From positions 58,501 to 122,500 of the forward strand of contig WBZZ01002516.1 of NCBI GenBank assembly GCA_019918135.1: 64,000 nt of DNA, given 5' to 3'. A program made the position numbers and the translations under genes. The notes below the pieces were generated by a model. That model was not told where the DNA came from. It ran no database searches and saw only the letters and a list, made by a program, of their open reading frames with translations. Source of the DNA: Paulinella micropora. Lineage: Eukaryota > Cercozoa > Imbricatea > Euglyphida > Paulinellidae. Within the stretch, counting starts at the first letter, position 1; each line of letters starts with the position of its first letter. Positions 39,282 through 49,190 of this stretch are shown piece after piece.

Positions 39282-40238
39282 TTGTTCGAGCAAGCCAAGT
39301 CGCTGCAAGGATGGGTGGGATTGGAGGAATATCAGCGAAAACACGCACTCCGGTTCTACAGCATTCTGAAACAGCCGAGAGAGCTGCTTGAGCCATACCA
39401 GCTCAGAAAGTTGCAGTGGTCGCAGGAAGATATCAATACTTACTACAGACTGCTCGAACTTTCGAATATCCCACTGCCCGAAGAGGTCAAGGCTTACAGG
39501 GCCTATTACCTTCGGAGCAAGTATGACCAACCATGGACCTCGGGGTTGACGACAGTGTGCTCGCGTACTATAGGCAGGTCCTATGCATACCCAAGCCTCT
39601 CCTCCCTGTGTAAGCCGCGATGCATACGACGCAGAATACCTGAACGTTTCCGAGGTGCGGCTCGGATACGACAGCAGTATTACATACGGTTTCAATATGA
39701 ACATCGACTCTTGTGGCTGCGGATGATACACCGGCAGTTAACAATGAGCATCGATCCGAAGTCATCCCGCATAGCCAACCAGTTAGACGATCCTGACGAG
39801 AACGTTCCGAACACCTATCGGGGCCGCGTAAGAGGCTTCGAGCAATGGGTTGAACGGTTCAGGGCGCATGACGTACTGGGTTGGGACCGAGTCATCCAAT
39901 CTGACGAGTTTCGATGGCATAGGATAACTCAGAGGTTGGATTACATCTACCACTACCGTCATGAGTGGCCATACTGGCGACAACAGTATGAATACCAGCT
40001 GGGAAAACGTATGGACCGCTTCGCCCCAGTCATGAGGTATATAGCGCCACAGCACTCGGTAGTCGGAGAAGACTTGACCTGGTCGGAAGCAAAGGCTTTG
40101 AAAGACGGCCTAGACCAGGAATTAGATCTGCCAGCGGAAGACCAACCCGCAGTGACATGGAGGTGGCAACCATCATCCCCGCCGTCTAGCGAAGAGGAGT
40201 TCATAAACTCCCTCGAGCAAGAATGCTTCGACGATTAA
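39282..40238 (+). CDS. Extra ORF C of the LTR element
   Basis: A 318-residue frame without an early ATG. An ATG at 39251 opens a different frame that could feed into it by a one-base shift. The protein is remarkably rich in Arg, Tyr, Gln and Trp, with long predicted helices (for example RFYSILKQPRELLEPYQLRK and YEYQLGKRMDRF) and an acidic C-terminus. No catalytic motif seen. Composition is unlike the pol product. Function unknown; RNA binding or a structural role is a guess. Confidence 0.45.
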   Translation: MFEQAKSLQGWVGLEEYQRKHALRFYSILKQPRELLEPYQLRKLQWSQEDINTYYRLLELSNIPLPEEVKAYRAYYLRSKYDQPWTSGLTTVCSRTIGRSYAYPSLSSLCKPRCIRRRIPERFRGAARIRQQYYIRFQYEHRLLWLRMIHRQLTMSIDPKSSRIANQLDDPDENVPNTYRGRVRGFEQWVERFRAHDVLGWDRVIQSDEFRWHRITQRLDYIYHYRHEWPYWRQQYEYQLGKRMDRFAPVMRYIAPQHSVVGEDLTWSEAKALKDGLDQELDLPAEDQPAVTWRWQPSSPPSSEEEFINSLEQECFDD

Positions 40239-41223
40239 GCATAGACGCGTTTTGAGACCCAGATACTGGGTTGTATATGTCTTAGACACTTCTACCTTCG
40301 CCACAGCGAAGTAGACACTTGTCGAGTGGCAATAAGAAAAAAATGTCTGCAGACAACCAAACCAAACAAACATCACATAGCAAGCCAACGGCACCTCGGA
40401 CACTGGCATAGCGCCCGTTCATTCCTACAATGGACGAGGATGCATGGAGGGACTGAACATTGGAGATCAGTGCCCCCCTGTATTCTCGGGATCATAGATC
40501 CGCCCGGATGGAATAGGGACAAGACTGGTGATGGGGACGCGGAACCTCGGAGTTGCTCGGGGATCTGTCTCAGATTAGATACAAATTGCCCAGTAATTCT
40601 CGGGATCTCAGATCCTTAAGGAAACTCTGCAAGTGCTTGAAAGTATGCTTCAGCACGGATGCATATTCTCCAGCACTGCCCGGATCACAGATCCTTAGAG
40701 CGCTGCTAGTGGTACTTCTCCCTATCTAGTCGGTTAAGACAGGGTCGGGCGCAGTACGACTGTTGGACCTCCGTTTCAACCAGAGAGTCCAGAGACCAGA
40801 GCTGTTTTCACATGCTGATGCCGTTGAATCTCGCGAAGTTTCAACGGGGCTAGCACATGAGGGGTCACAGACCCTGGCAAGCATGGTGAAAGGAAACGGC
40901 GAAGGACGGGTTTGGACAGCAATATGTCTACACAGTTGTACGTCTATGGCAGATCGCCATAGAAGGGGGAGGAGATAGTTCAAAATTCAAATTCAAATTT
41001 GAACTCGAAAATCTCCAAACTCAAATTTGTATTTTGTAAGTACCGGACGTACAACGGTGATGAAGAGCAAAACTGCGCGGTCACTCAAGCTGCTCAATGA
41101 GTTGCCTCCACAGGAGTCGATCACCCATGAGAAAACAGACCCGGAAAGTACGCTCTCATTTGCAGATATTTACCAATCTACCCCTATTTACTACGGTTCC
41201 CGTATAAGACGGGGAGGGGGGAT
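40239..41223 (+). other. 3' untranslated region of the LTR element
   Basis: About 985 bases without a real gene. A motif CTCGGGATC-AGATCC recurs near 40485, 40600 and 40680, and an AT-rich patch with TTCAAATTCAAATTTGAA lies at 40985-41010. Confidence 0.5.
41211..41222 (+). promoter_or_regulatory. Polypurine tract
   Basis: GGGGAGGGGGGA lies just before the 3' LTR start at 41224, the expected plus-strand primer of an LTR retrotransposon. Confidence 0.8.
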
Positions 41224-41601
41224 TGTAGGCGCAGATAGGTAAATATGCGTCCTTTTCTTATACCCCTATACACAGTGATGTATAGAAGAGCTATATCTCT
41301 TTAAGATGTAGTTATATCCGTTTTTATTTATATACTTTTGAGCCGGTTGAAAACGATAATATTACGATTCATGACCGGTACTACTTTTTTAAGCCGTTTA
41401 ATATTATCGTTAGGGGTGACACATGGGAAACGCCTCCCTGTTTTCTTTTTGTTGCTCTGACAGTCTCCTACATTTTCAGCCATACTGGTTTCCTCTCTCT
41501 GTGGAGGAGGAAGATTAGGTTATTTTCAGAGTGCTTTGGATTTGGAAGGACGAATACCCCGGCTATCAATAAGCAATATCTTTTGATTGCAACCGACAAA
41601 A
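41224..41601 (+). repeat. 3' LTR
   Basis: Matches 25186-25567 along its full length, with about eleven substitutions, one five-base deletion and one single-base insertion. Confidence 0.9.
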
Positions 41602-42498
41602 TTATAGCATTGCATCATAATTCAATTTCTTCTTGCTGTCCCAAGTTCTTTGCAACAGAAGCGAATGGAAAAAATACTCAGGTATTTTTTTTCCACGTTC
41701 TGTTCGCTACTGCCAGATCTTCAGAAATGAGCACTTTGCCAAGCCCAAGACATTCCAGGACGCTGTTAAGTCCTTCTACTAACAGTGTTAGTTCAAGCTC
41801 GGTTCCTTCCACTCCTGTCGCAAGAAGTGTGAGAAATCACCCTTCTGCTTGGCGTAATCTCAGCACGGACTCCACATCTTCTCTCAGAGCATCTCATGTG
41901 TCCGCAATGACAGATTCAGAATGGTCCACCGGCAGTGTGGGGAAATCCTTATCTGAAGATGAAGTTGGAAAGCACATGCATGATCATTCATGTTCCCACA
42001 TGGAAATTGTCGATAAACAAAAGATTATGGAATATGAAGATTTGTTCGGCATGATCTTCGGTCCTGAAAATTTGAAAAGTTCAGAGGAAGTGAATCACGA
42101 TCATCCGCTGCAAGCAAAATTGGAACATAAAAACATACAGGACGACGAGAGTTTACCTTCGGAATCTTTTCCTGGAGCCCAAGACGTGAAGAACCCGAAA
42201 GGTTTTAGCAGGTCAGCCAACAGAATCATTTCCAAAAAATACTCGTTGATCATGACTTGGTACCTTCTGTTGTTGTCTCTCATCGTACCGCCTTTGACTT
42301 TGAAACTAAATAGATAAAAGTTTGAGAGAATGCTTTCATGTTCATTCTTCGTATCTTTTGCATCCAAGTTTTGCATCGATTTGGCGTCCCCCAGGTCTGT
42401 TCCTTGTGAAGCGCAACCATCTGCATGGAAAGAGACCTTTGTGTGATCAAAGATTGCTGCCTCGTCTTCGTTTTCTTTCCTTGCCACGTGTTTCTCAG

Positions 42499-42762
42499 AG
42501 AGAAGTCATTCTTGACTTGATGCGGTCCAATCGTAACAAGAAAAGCAACAGAAAACAGCTTGAAACTGCTCTCATTGCGCAATTTCCTTTCTACCACCTT
42601 TGCGCACGACGAGTGTACGGATTGAGCGAGTACCGCTGGAACGTATACAATAACCTCAGCTTGAGAACTCCCAACTCAAGGAGAGTTTACCGAAGCGACA
42701 TTGACACGCAAAAGGATGGTCGAAAGACCATGTTCTTTTCCAAGTTCCTGGACAATCTCATG
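42499..42762 (+). CDS. Possible internal exon of an unidentified gene
   Basis: A stretch open in one frame (REVILDLMRSNRNKKSNRK and onward to FSKFLDNLM), preceded by a good acceptor (TTTCTCAG at 42491-42498) and followed by a GTACAT donor-like site. An upstream open region (41728-42317, Ser/Thr-rich, ending in a hydrophobic stretch) may contain earlier coding DNA. The helical, basic, Tyr-rich product has no family I recognise. It lies next to the convergent MULE gene and could belong to it or to a host gene cut by the LTR element. Confidence 0.3.
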
Positions 42763-42894
42763 GTACATATGTCATCTCACTTGGAACGTATTCATTTCTC
42801 AAGAACAATTTTTGTTTTAAGAGAGAGAGAGAGAGAGATGTGATTGTATATGTGCATATGTATGTATACGTCATTATAAATAATATGTGTATTT

Positions 42895-42998
42895 GGGGGG
42901 GGGGGGGGGGGGGGGGGGGCGAGGGGAGGGAGGGGAGGGTATGTGATGTGTGTAGGTGGATGGAGGGAGTAGGAACTGGGGGGTGGGGGGGGGGGGGG
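42895..42998. repeat. Long G homopolymer runs
   Basis: A run of 25 G bases (42895-42919), a GAGGGAGG stretch, and a second G run near 42986-42998. On the - strand they make a false poly-Pro reading after the MULE coding end. Confidence 0.85.
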
Positions 42999-43013
42999 TA
43001 GTGGGGGTGGCAT

Positions 43014-45472
43014 TACCTTACGCTTCTTGACTGGACGTCCACGCTTCTTCTGCGTAACGGGAGGATGTAGCATGAACGATGGAGGGGACACACCTCCTTC
43101 CGGCAGGGTCTCAACGGGAATTCCTTCATTTAAGTAGCGCAACGTTTCCTGCAATCTTGCCTGCCCTTCTTCAGAATTAACAAGACTAGCGAGCTCTGCG
43201 TCGTTCTCAGGAAGACACTGCTTTGGTACAATTGCTGCAGGGGCGTATGTTTGCTTGTACGCTTCCACTGTTCGCCACTTCATGATGATGCTGCTCGGAT
43301 CGATGTTACAGTGCAGAGCAATCCAAGCTATGTGTTCGCAGAGATAGCCTATGTGTATAATCCCGCAGCAAATACACATCTGACGCAGTGAAGGAACGTG
43401 ATTCTCTTCCCGGGGCCAAGCGAATTCCTGGTGTCCAATGGTAATGTCCACCGTGAACTGGTACTTCAAGTCTTCGCTGTTTACCAGACTTTCGCCCGCG
43501 TTGTCGTAGACAATACCTGTTAGCTTCTTGCTTTTCGTAATAGCTTCCTTTACTCCTTTTATGGTCACAGGAGTTTCGATGTCCTTGACATCCAATGCAA
43601 TAGCTTTCTCCTTCCTTTCCCGGAAGTTCGAGGCAGTCATATTGACGACAGCAGGCAGCAGCTGGTGAACATTCTGCTCCCGCAGCTTGACAGTAAGACA
43701 CTGGCCTGTCTCAGCGTTATTCGAAGTCAGATCTCCAAACCGAGCTCCTGACAGTGTACAATCCGCCCATGTTTCAGCTAACGATGGTTGGGTCAGGTAA
43801 TCGAAAATGCGAGAATCGATAGCGTGAAGTTCCTCCAGAGCTTTGGTCTACGAAGCTGGGTATGTTATTCTAGCAACTTTCCAGATAAGCAGGTGGATAT
43901 CTTGGTTCATGAAGATCGAATGCTTGATATTGTCCACGATATGCATCACACATGCAAACGAAAAGAACGTAGGGGTTTGCTTCTCTGGAGCCAGAAGGAA
44001 GCCTTGCTTCCGATCGGTAACATGAGCGGGAGACACTGCTGTATCTGGAGACAGAAGATTTCCAGTCATAGCCATGTAGTACGCAACTTTATCGTTCCGT
44101 AAATGCAAGTCCCAGTGATCGAAGCTTTCAGGCATGGAAGAAACACTTACAGACGTGATGATGATTTGATCTTCAGCATCCTTGTTGACAGTCAAACCAA
44201 GACCACCACCATGCTCAGACTTCAGGAACCCAACGTCGAGCTTGTCGACTGGTCGTAAATGCTATGTCTATTTCTGACACAGCCCAAAATGATTTGCGCA
44301 TAAAGGAACCTACAAGAAATATGAACATATGTGTGCATGTCTCTACAAGTATCTAACTGCAATACATGTGAATAGGGACCCCGTTAATAGTACCCTTCAA
44401 CAGAGTCGAACTCAGTAATGTTATCACGAGATGCAAGCTTCAGACTCTGAGCGTTCAGGTAATCTCATATGTAAGCAAATGCAACTGTTTCAGACCCCTT
44501 GATACTACTTTGTGCCAGCAACCTAGATGTATGTGTTTGTGTGTGTATAACGTACGTGTGTGTGTGTATATGTGTATGTGAAAGAGAGATAGAGAGAGAG
44601 AGTAGTACATGCGTGTGTATGTATACATGTGTGTGTGTGTGTTTGTGTTTCTAGTGTGCACATATATTGTGTATGTGTGTATGTGTGCACTGCTATACGT
44701 ACTACATGTGTGTATCTGTGTATGTGTGTGTGTGTGTGCACGTGTGCGTACGTAAAACGCGTGTGTATATTTGTATGCATACGCATGCTTGTGAAAACTT
44801 TGCTTTATTGATAATGCTATATTTCAGATCGAGTTCATGTTCGCGCTTCAAATAAGCTTGCAGGGACTTGGTTTCCACGTGTCCCATTACATCCAATACT
44901 TAGTTTCGGACAAGAGATGAAACGAACTCACATGAAACAGTAGTTTGTTTCGACTATATATAGATAAAAATAAAGAAAGCATGATGCAAATGTATTCAAT
45001 GTTTACCTTACTCTTACTGAAGACAGGATCTAGATGATTACAACTTTTTTTAAAAGTACAAGTATGTTGATCCTGACATGAAACATGAAAACGTCCTGTT
45101 GACTTACTTTCAGCTAACAGAACATGCCACTTACATCCTTCCACAGAACAGTTCCGTCTGAAATCGAATCTGTCACTTTTGGATATCTAGAAACTAGCAG
45201 AATTCGAAGATTGTCTATTCTTGGTTTTACTCTAGTTACTCAACCCTGCAGCTGTGCCTTCTTCCGCTACATATTTCCGAATCATTTCTCTTCCTTCGTT
45301 CATGGAAGCAAACTAGTTGTTTCACTTTTAAACAGGTAACAACCAGCTGAGCTAGCTGAATAGATTAGCTAGATTAGGATTTGTAGTGGCTAGCGCTGAC
45401 TCTATATCTTCTGAGTGTTCACCGTCCTCAGAAAAATTGTCTGCATACAAATCTTCATCTGAGTCAATCATG
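43014..45472 (-). pseudogene. MULE (Mutator-like) transposase gene with introns
   Basis: Pieces run right to left. An acidic opening from the ATG at 45472 (MIDSDEDLYADNFSEDG). An exon at 45312-45245 (SMNEGREMIRKYVAEEG). A 58-base GT-AG intron at 45244-45187. An exon to 45007 with C-x4-C-W and HTCTF, the MuDR-type N-terminal finger. Then, after a gap, LDVGFLKSEHGGG (first acidic residue region) near 44,235-44,190, a VTDRKQGFL stretch and CVMHIVDNIK of the catalytic core near 44,050-43,925. The last exon, entering from above 43640 and ending at 43014, has a SWIM-like finger (CICCGIIHIGYLCEHI), WRTVEAYKQTY and the basic KKRGRPVKKRK end before a GTAATG donor. The catalytic region is discontinuous, so I treat it as degenerate. 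Confidence 0.65.
44520..44785. repeat. GT-rich microsatellite
   Basis: Interrupted (GT)n and GTAT repeats; probably intronic to the MULE gene. All ORFs through it are artefacts. Confidence 0.85.
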
Positions 45473-45479
45473 GTTCAAA

Positions 45480-46015
45480 ATGACACACAAGAGTGTGTGT
45501 GTTTTTTTTAGATGCACCCTCTGGCTTGACCCCTTGGCCTGTGAATTTCCGAAAACTTGCCTTCTCCTGTGTATTTAGGCAAAACATCTGCCCCCCTTGT
45601 GAATTTAGGCAAAATACCCTGCCCCCCCCAGTGAAAAAGGCTGCGAGAAGCCCCTGACGCTGAATGCACGCAAATGCCGGGAAGGATAATTTCGATATCA
45701 TTGCCAAATTTCGACCTTATCAAAACCCATGCTGGTGCAGGACCTAGATTCGCAAGAAATGGTAGGAAAATATCAACTCGATACTCACATGAAAGAAACA
45801 CATAGTTGTTATTCGAAACAATCAAGTACTAGTATTACATTATGAATTGGCATTATGACGTCTCATAGCTTTCAGGTCTCATCCATATCCATTTCCATTT
45901 CCAATCCATCGACTGACGTCGACATAGCTATGTCTATGTCTATGTCCCATGAGTACTTCTAGGTCCATGTCTGTGTCTATGTCTATTTCAGTAGTAGTCT
46001 TATGTCTATGTCCAT
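45480..46015. other. Intergenic stretch between the MULE gene and hexanucleotide repeat
   Basis: About 535 bases with no gene I can support. A diverged motif GTGAATTT-GGCAAAA recurs twice near 45540-45615. Confidence 0.4.
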
Positions 46016-46385
46016 CTATGTAAATAGACATAGACATAGACATAGAAATAGACATAGACATAGACATAGACATAGACATAGACATAGACATAGACATAGA
46101 CATAGGCATAGGCATAGACATAGACATAGACATAGACATAGACACAGACATAGACATAGACATAGACACAGATAGACATAGACATAGACATAGACATAGA
46201 CATAGACATAGACATAGACATAGACGTAGACGTAGACGTAGACGTAGGCATAGGCAAAAGGCATAGGCAAAAGGCATAGCCACAGACACAGACACCACAG
46301 ACACAGACACAGACACAGACTTAGACATAGACAACATGACACACAGACATACCTAGACATAGACATAGACAACATGACAGACATA
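46016..46385. repeat. (ACATAG)n array, left arm of a hairpin
   Basis: Hexanucleotide ACATAG repeats with an internal non-repeat marker (GGCATAGGCAAAAGGCATAG-CACAGACAC). The marker reappears in reverse complement in the array at 46449-46607. Confidence 0.9.
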
Positions 46386-46448
46386 GAGATATAGACGGTG
46401 CGCAGAATACAAAAGACAGACTATATGTAATATATTCAAATGTATACA

Positions 46449-46607
46449 TGTCATGTTGTCTATGTCTATGTCTGTCTATGTCTGTGTCTGTGTCTGTGTC
46501 TGTGTCTGTGGTGTCTGTGTCTGTGTATGTGGCTATGCCTTTTGCCTATGCCTATGCCTACGTCTATGTCTATGTCTATGTCTATGTCTATGTCTATGTC
46601 TATGCCT
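46449..46607. repeat. (CTATGT)n array, right arm of the hairpin
   Basis: Reverse complement of the left arm, including TGTCATGTTGTCTATGTC, the GTGTCTGTGGTGTCTGTG irregularity, and GGCTATGCCTTTTGCCTATG. The arms of about 150 bases are separated by about 65 bases of AT-rich DNA. Confidence 0.85.
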
Positions 46608-46614
46608 TAAATAA

Positions 46615-46646
<32 letters not shown>

Positions 46647-46657
46647 TAATAATAATA
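46608..46657. repeat. (AAT)n microsatellite
   Basis: Trinucleotide tract with minor interruptions; first of the tracts that separate the retroelements. Confidence 0.9.
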
Positions 46658-46842
46658 GTGGTGTGTATGTATCGTCTGCCAATTGCTGAGCCAAAAGGCC
46701 ATGTGCATCCAGTCCTCCATTCCATAAGGAAAGTCTCCACACCAATCGGTGGAATAAAGGAAGTGACGGCATAGAACATTACTCTAGGAGCTTTATACCA
46801 ATCAGCCCATGGAAAGGGACCGATGGCCTATGTACTCCCTAA
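46658..46842 (-). mobile_element. Short retroelement family B, copy 1
   Basis: About 185 bases, nearly identical to 47149-47322 (shared strings CCAATTGCTGAGCCAAAAGG and GGAATAAAGGAAGTGACGGC). Read on -, it ends in (ATT)n like the SINE and LINE and contains GGATGCACATGGCC, similar to their 3' motif. No coding capacity. Confidence 0.65.
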
Positions 46843-47110
46843 TAGTGCTTCTCTGTCAATGGCTGATGCATTTCTGCACATGCGCCTCCATCGTCTCACC
46901 CGTGAGGGGAGTACGAAGAATTGACGATAAGCTCTAATGACACCCCCGCAAGGGCAGTTCCAACACTTCCAGACGGGCCGGTATGTTCAATGAAAATACT
47001 GGTCCAGACGGATCGGTATGTTCAATGAAAATACTGGTGGCACCGACGGGAATCGAACTGGCGACAGGGCCCAGATGGTAGAACTTGACCACTGGGCTAT
47101 CACGGTGTCC
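46843..47110 (-). mobile_element. tRNA-derived SINE, copy 1
   Basis: Read on -, the 72-base head (47110-47039) is tRNA-like: box A TAGCCCAGTGG, box B GTTCGATTCC, and complementary ends GGACACC and GGTGCC-like. A body follows with a duplicated 35-base segment (CAGTATTTTCATTGAACATA twice) and a tail module TGGAGGCGCATGTGC, ending GCACTA(TTA)n. Five long copies of this family occur in the window. Confidence 0.85.
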
Positions 47111-47111
47111 A

Positions 47112-47148
<37 letters not shown>
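47111..47148. repeat. (AAT)n microsatellite
   Basis: Trinucleotide tract between SINE copy 1 and family B copy 2. Confidence 0.9.
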
Positions 47149-47321
47149 GTGTATCTCCTGCCAATTGCTGAGCCAAAAGGCCATGTGCATCCAATCCTCC
47201 ATTCCATAAGGAAAGTCTCCACACCAATCGGTGGAATAAAGGAAGTGACGGCATAGAACATTACTCTAGGAGCTTTATACCAATCAGCCCATGGAAAGGA
47301 ACCGATGGCCTATGTACTCCC

Positions 47322-47322
<1 letters not shown>
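47149..47322 (-). mobile_element. Short retroelement family B, copy 2
   Basis: Second copy of the element at 46658, again flanked by AAT tracts. Confidence 0.65.

Positions 47323-47377
<55 letters not shown>
47323..47377. repeat. (AAT)n microsatellite
   Basis: About 18 AAT units. Confidence 0.9.
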
Positions 47378-47425
47378 GTGCTTCTCTGTCAATGGCTGAT
47401 GCATTTCTGCACATGCGCCTCCATC
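47378..47425 (-). mobile_element. 5'-truncated SINE stub
   Basis: Only the last 48 bases of the SINE (AGTGCTTCTCTGTC to CGCCTCCATC on +), between two AAT tracts. Such 5' truncation is typical of LINE-type reverse transcription. Confidence 0.85.

Positions 47426-47468
<43 letters not shown>
47426..47468. repeat. (AAT)n microsatellite
   Basis: Tail tract of the LINE that follows on the right. Confidence 0.9.
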
Positions 47469-47480
47469 GGCTTCCTCAGA

Positions 47481-48450
47481 CTATAGCATCAGATCCAGAT
47501 CCTGGACATGTGCCTCCATTGGGTCACCGGGGTCAGCCGATCCCAACGCATTGTCAGAACACCAAACAGACATAGCAGCAACAGCAACAGCAGGGGCAGA
47601 TGGGGGCTGTGAAGTGCATGAAGAGCTAGATGCGAGGGTGTTAGCTGAAGAGAAGAACTCGGAGACACTACGCTGCGCTCCCGAACCCCTCTCTCTAGCC
47701 AGGACGTCCACACTGCGCGGACGGCCGCGCCGTGCAACATCAACGTCACTTGGGGGAGAGGGTGGGACAGAAGCTGATGGAACTTCAGTGAGGTCAATCA
47801 CCTCCTCGCCCCCATCCTCCACCCCAAGCTCCTCCCTTTTACCCTCCCTAGCAGACCAACACACAGACACATATGATCCAAACAACACATCCAACTTTGG
47901 AGGGGGACGCAACGCTGTAACCCCTAACAACGCAGCAAGCCTAAAGTTACTGCGGAAGCGCGACTTCCCCTGAAAAAGCTTACAAAACAATCGTGATTGA
48001 TCCACAGGCGACATATCATCCCAACCCTGCCGCACAGAGCCCTCCCGCTCCCGCCCAAGCAACACATCCTCCACCACAACCTCACCGCCTACGACCTCAC
48101 CACCCTCCTCACTCCCTCCATCCCCCTCAGCCCCCACAGCCATGCCACCGAGCCTCTGCATACTCAGCAACAGCTGCTTACGTCTCGCTTCATGCATGGG
48201 GCAATCCCATAAGAAGTGCGCAAGGGACTCATTGACATCATCATGACAACAGAAGCAGCGAGGGGACATGCCACTGACCAACTTGCTGCGGTACAACCGA
48301 AGGCGGTTGTTGCAGCTGAGCAACCTTCTCCGAAGCAGATTATAATGCGCATCATCAAGGGCTACCCATCTTGGGAACTCCTTAGTTCCAAAGACTTGTC
48401 TTAGGATGACTCGCAGGCCATCAGTAAGATCGCTGCCTGCCTCTCGCGCT
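47481..48450 (-). pseudogene. LINE copy 2 C-terminal block with zinc knuckle
   Basis: The open frame covers 48470 to 47481; the true LINE part starts near 48449. It carries DGLRVILRQVFG, the LLRRRLLSCNNRLRLYRSK region, a CCHC-like knuckle CFCCHDDVNESLAHFLWDC, and a long acidic and Ser-rich tail with GRPRSVDVLAR and QRSVSEFFS. The same order occurs in LINE copy 1. The C-terminal MEAHVQD is encoded by the conserved 3' nucleotide motif. Confidence 0.75.
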
Positions 48451-49190
48451 ACGAGCAGACTTCTTCGCAAGTGCTAGTTGATGGAGCACTCACCCCCGAA
48501 GTACTGGAGGGTGTAGGCGTCCAACAGGGGTCCCCTCTCTCTCCCACACTCTTCAACGTCTTTATGGATGAGCTGTGTGATCGGCTGGCGAGTGCCCTCA
48601 AGATCACGGATGTGAAGCGGCTGAACGACATCAAGGCACTTCTATACGCGGACGACGTGGCCCTCATCGCTCACAGTCGCACCGAGCTCCAGAAGATGGT
48701 CAATGTTGTGGCCAAGTTCGCGGAAGATTGAGATACAAGCTAGGTATCGTCTCATGTGCTGGAATCAACTTGTGGGGGCCAAGCTGAAGTACGCCTTCGA
48801 TGTCTGGCGTGCCCCCGTATCGCAGCTCACCAAGCTGGAGGCAGAAATGCTGCGCCCCATGAGGATGATTCTCGGCATCAGCCCTAAGACAAGCAAGTGG
48901 ATTACACTCTTTCTGGCGCGCTCTTTGAGTGCGGAGCGTTTGCGGCGGGCGGCGCAACAGAAGTTCTATGGACGGCTGCGTGTTCTACCGGAGGAGCGAT
49001 TTCCTGTCATCGCATCTCAAGTCAAATCCGACTGGACTGCGGAGGCCGAAGGCGCTATCAGGGACTCAATGGATCTACAACAAGGGCTTCAGGAGCTCCT
49101 AAATAGCTCAGAGAAGGACCTCGAGGGTTGGAGTTCGACTGTGGACAAGTGGGCCCTTCAGCAGGACGTCAAGATGGTGCAGCAACTGAT
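48450..49190 (+). pseudogene. Inverted LINE blocks B and D (RT core and thumb)
   Basis: On +, 48450-48728 encodes the RT catalytic centre: LVDGALTPEVL, GVQQGSPLSPTLFNVFMDEL and LLYADDVALIAHS. 48730-49190 encodes YRLMCWNQLVGAKL to WALQQDVK. In LINE copy 1 these are separated by about 266 bases, which here are found on the opposite strand at 49191-49456. Both are oriented against the rest of the element. Confidence 0.8.

Larger units (their letters stand above)
25186..41601 (+). mobile_element. Giant Ty3/gypsy-type LTR retrotransposon
   Basis: Two direct repeats of about 380 bases bound a 16.4-kb unit. Just inside the left LTR is TGGAGTCCCAGCC, a candidate tRNA primer site; just before the right LTR is the purine tract GGGGAGGGGGGA. 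The gene order gag-like region, DTG protease, RT with YIDD, RNase H, H2C2 zinc finger, integrase and GPY-type C-terminus is that of Ty3/gypsy (Metaviridae). Flanks TTTAT (25181-25185) and ATTAT (41601-41605) are a near-match for a target duplication. Eleven LTR substitutions and two indels, plus broken integrase and gag, make it an old, defective copy. The extra 3.5 kb between pol and the 3' LTR holds three more ORFs. Confidence 0.9.

Noticed and set aside
41583-42317. A 244-codon + strand frame as a complete gene
   Set aside because: Its start lies in the LTR, the product is Ser/Thr-rich without a domain, and splice-like sites cut it; kept only as context for the possible exon at 42499.
42792-43013. 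Poly-proline C-terminal extension of the MULE frame
   Set aside because: It comes from G-run microsatellites beyond a likely splice donor at 43014.
45879-46384. Several open frames of Ser/Met or Tyr/Val repeats
   Set aside because: All are readings of the hexanucleotide array in different frames.
47039-47110. A functional tRNA gene
   Set aside because: The tRNA-like head is always followed by the same body and (ATT)n tail and recurs in five copies, so it is a SINE head.
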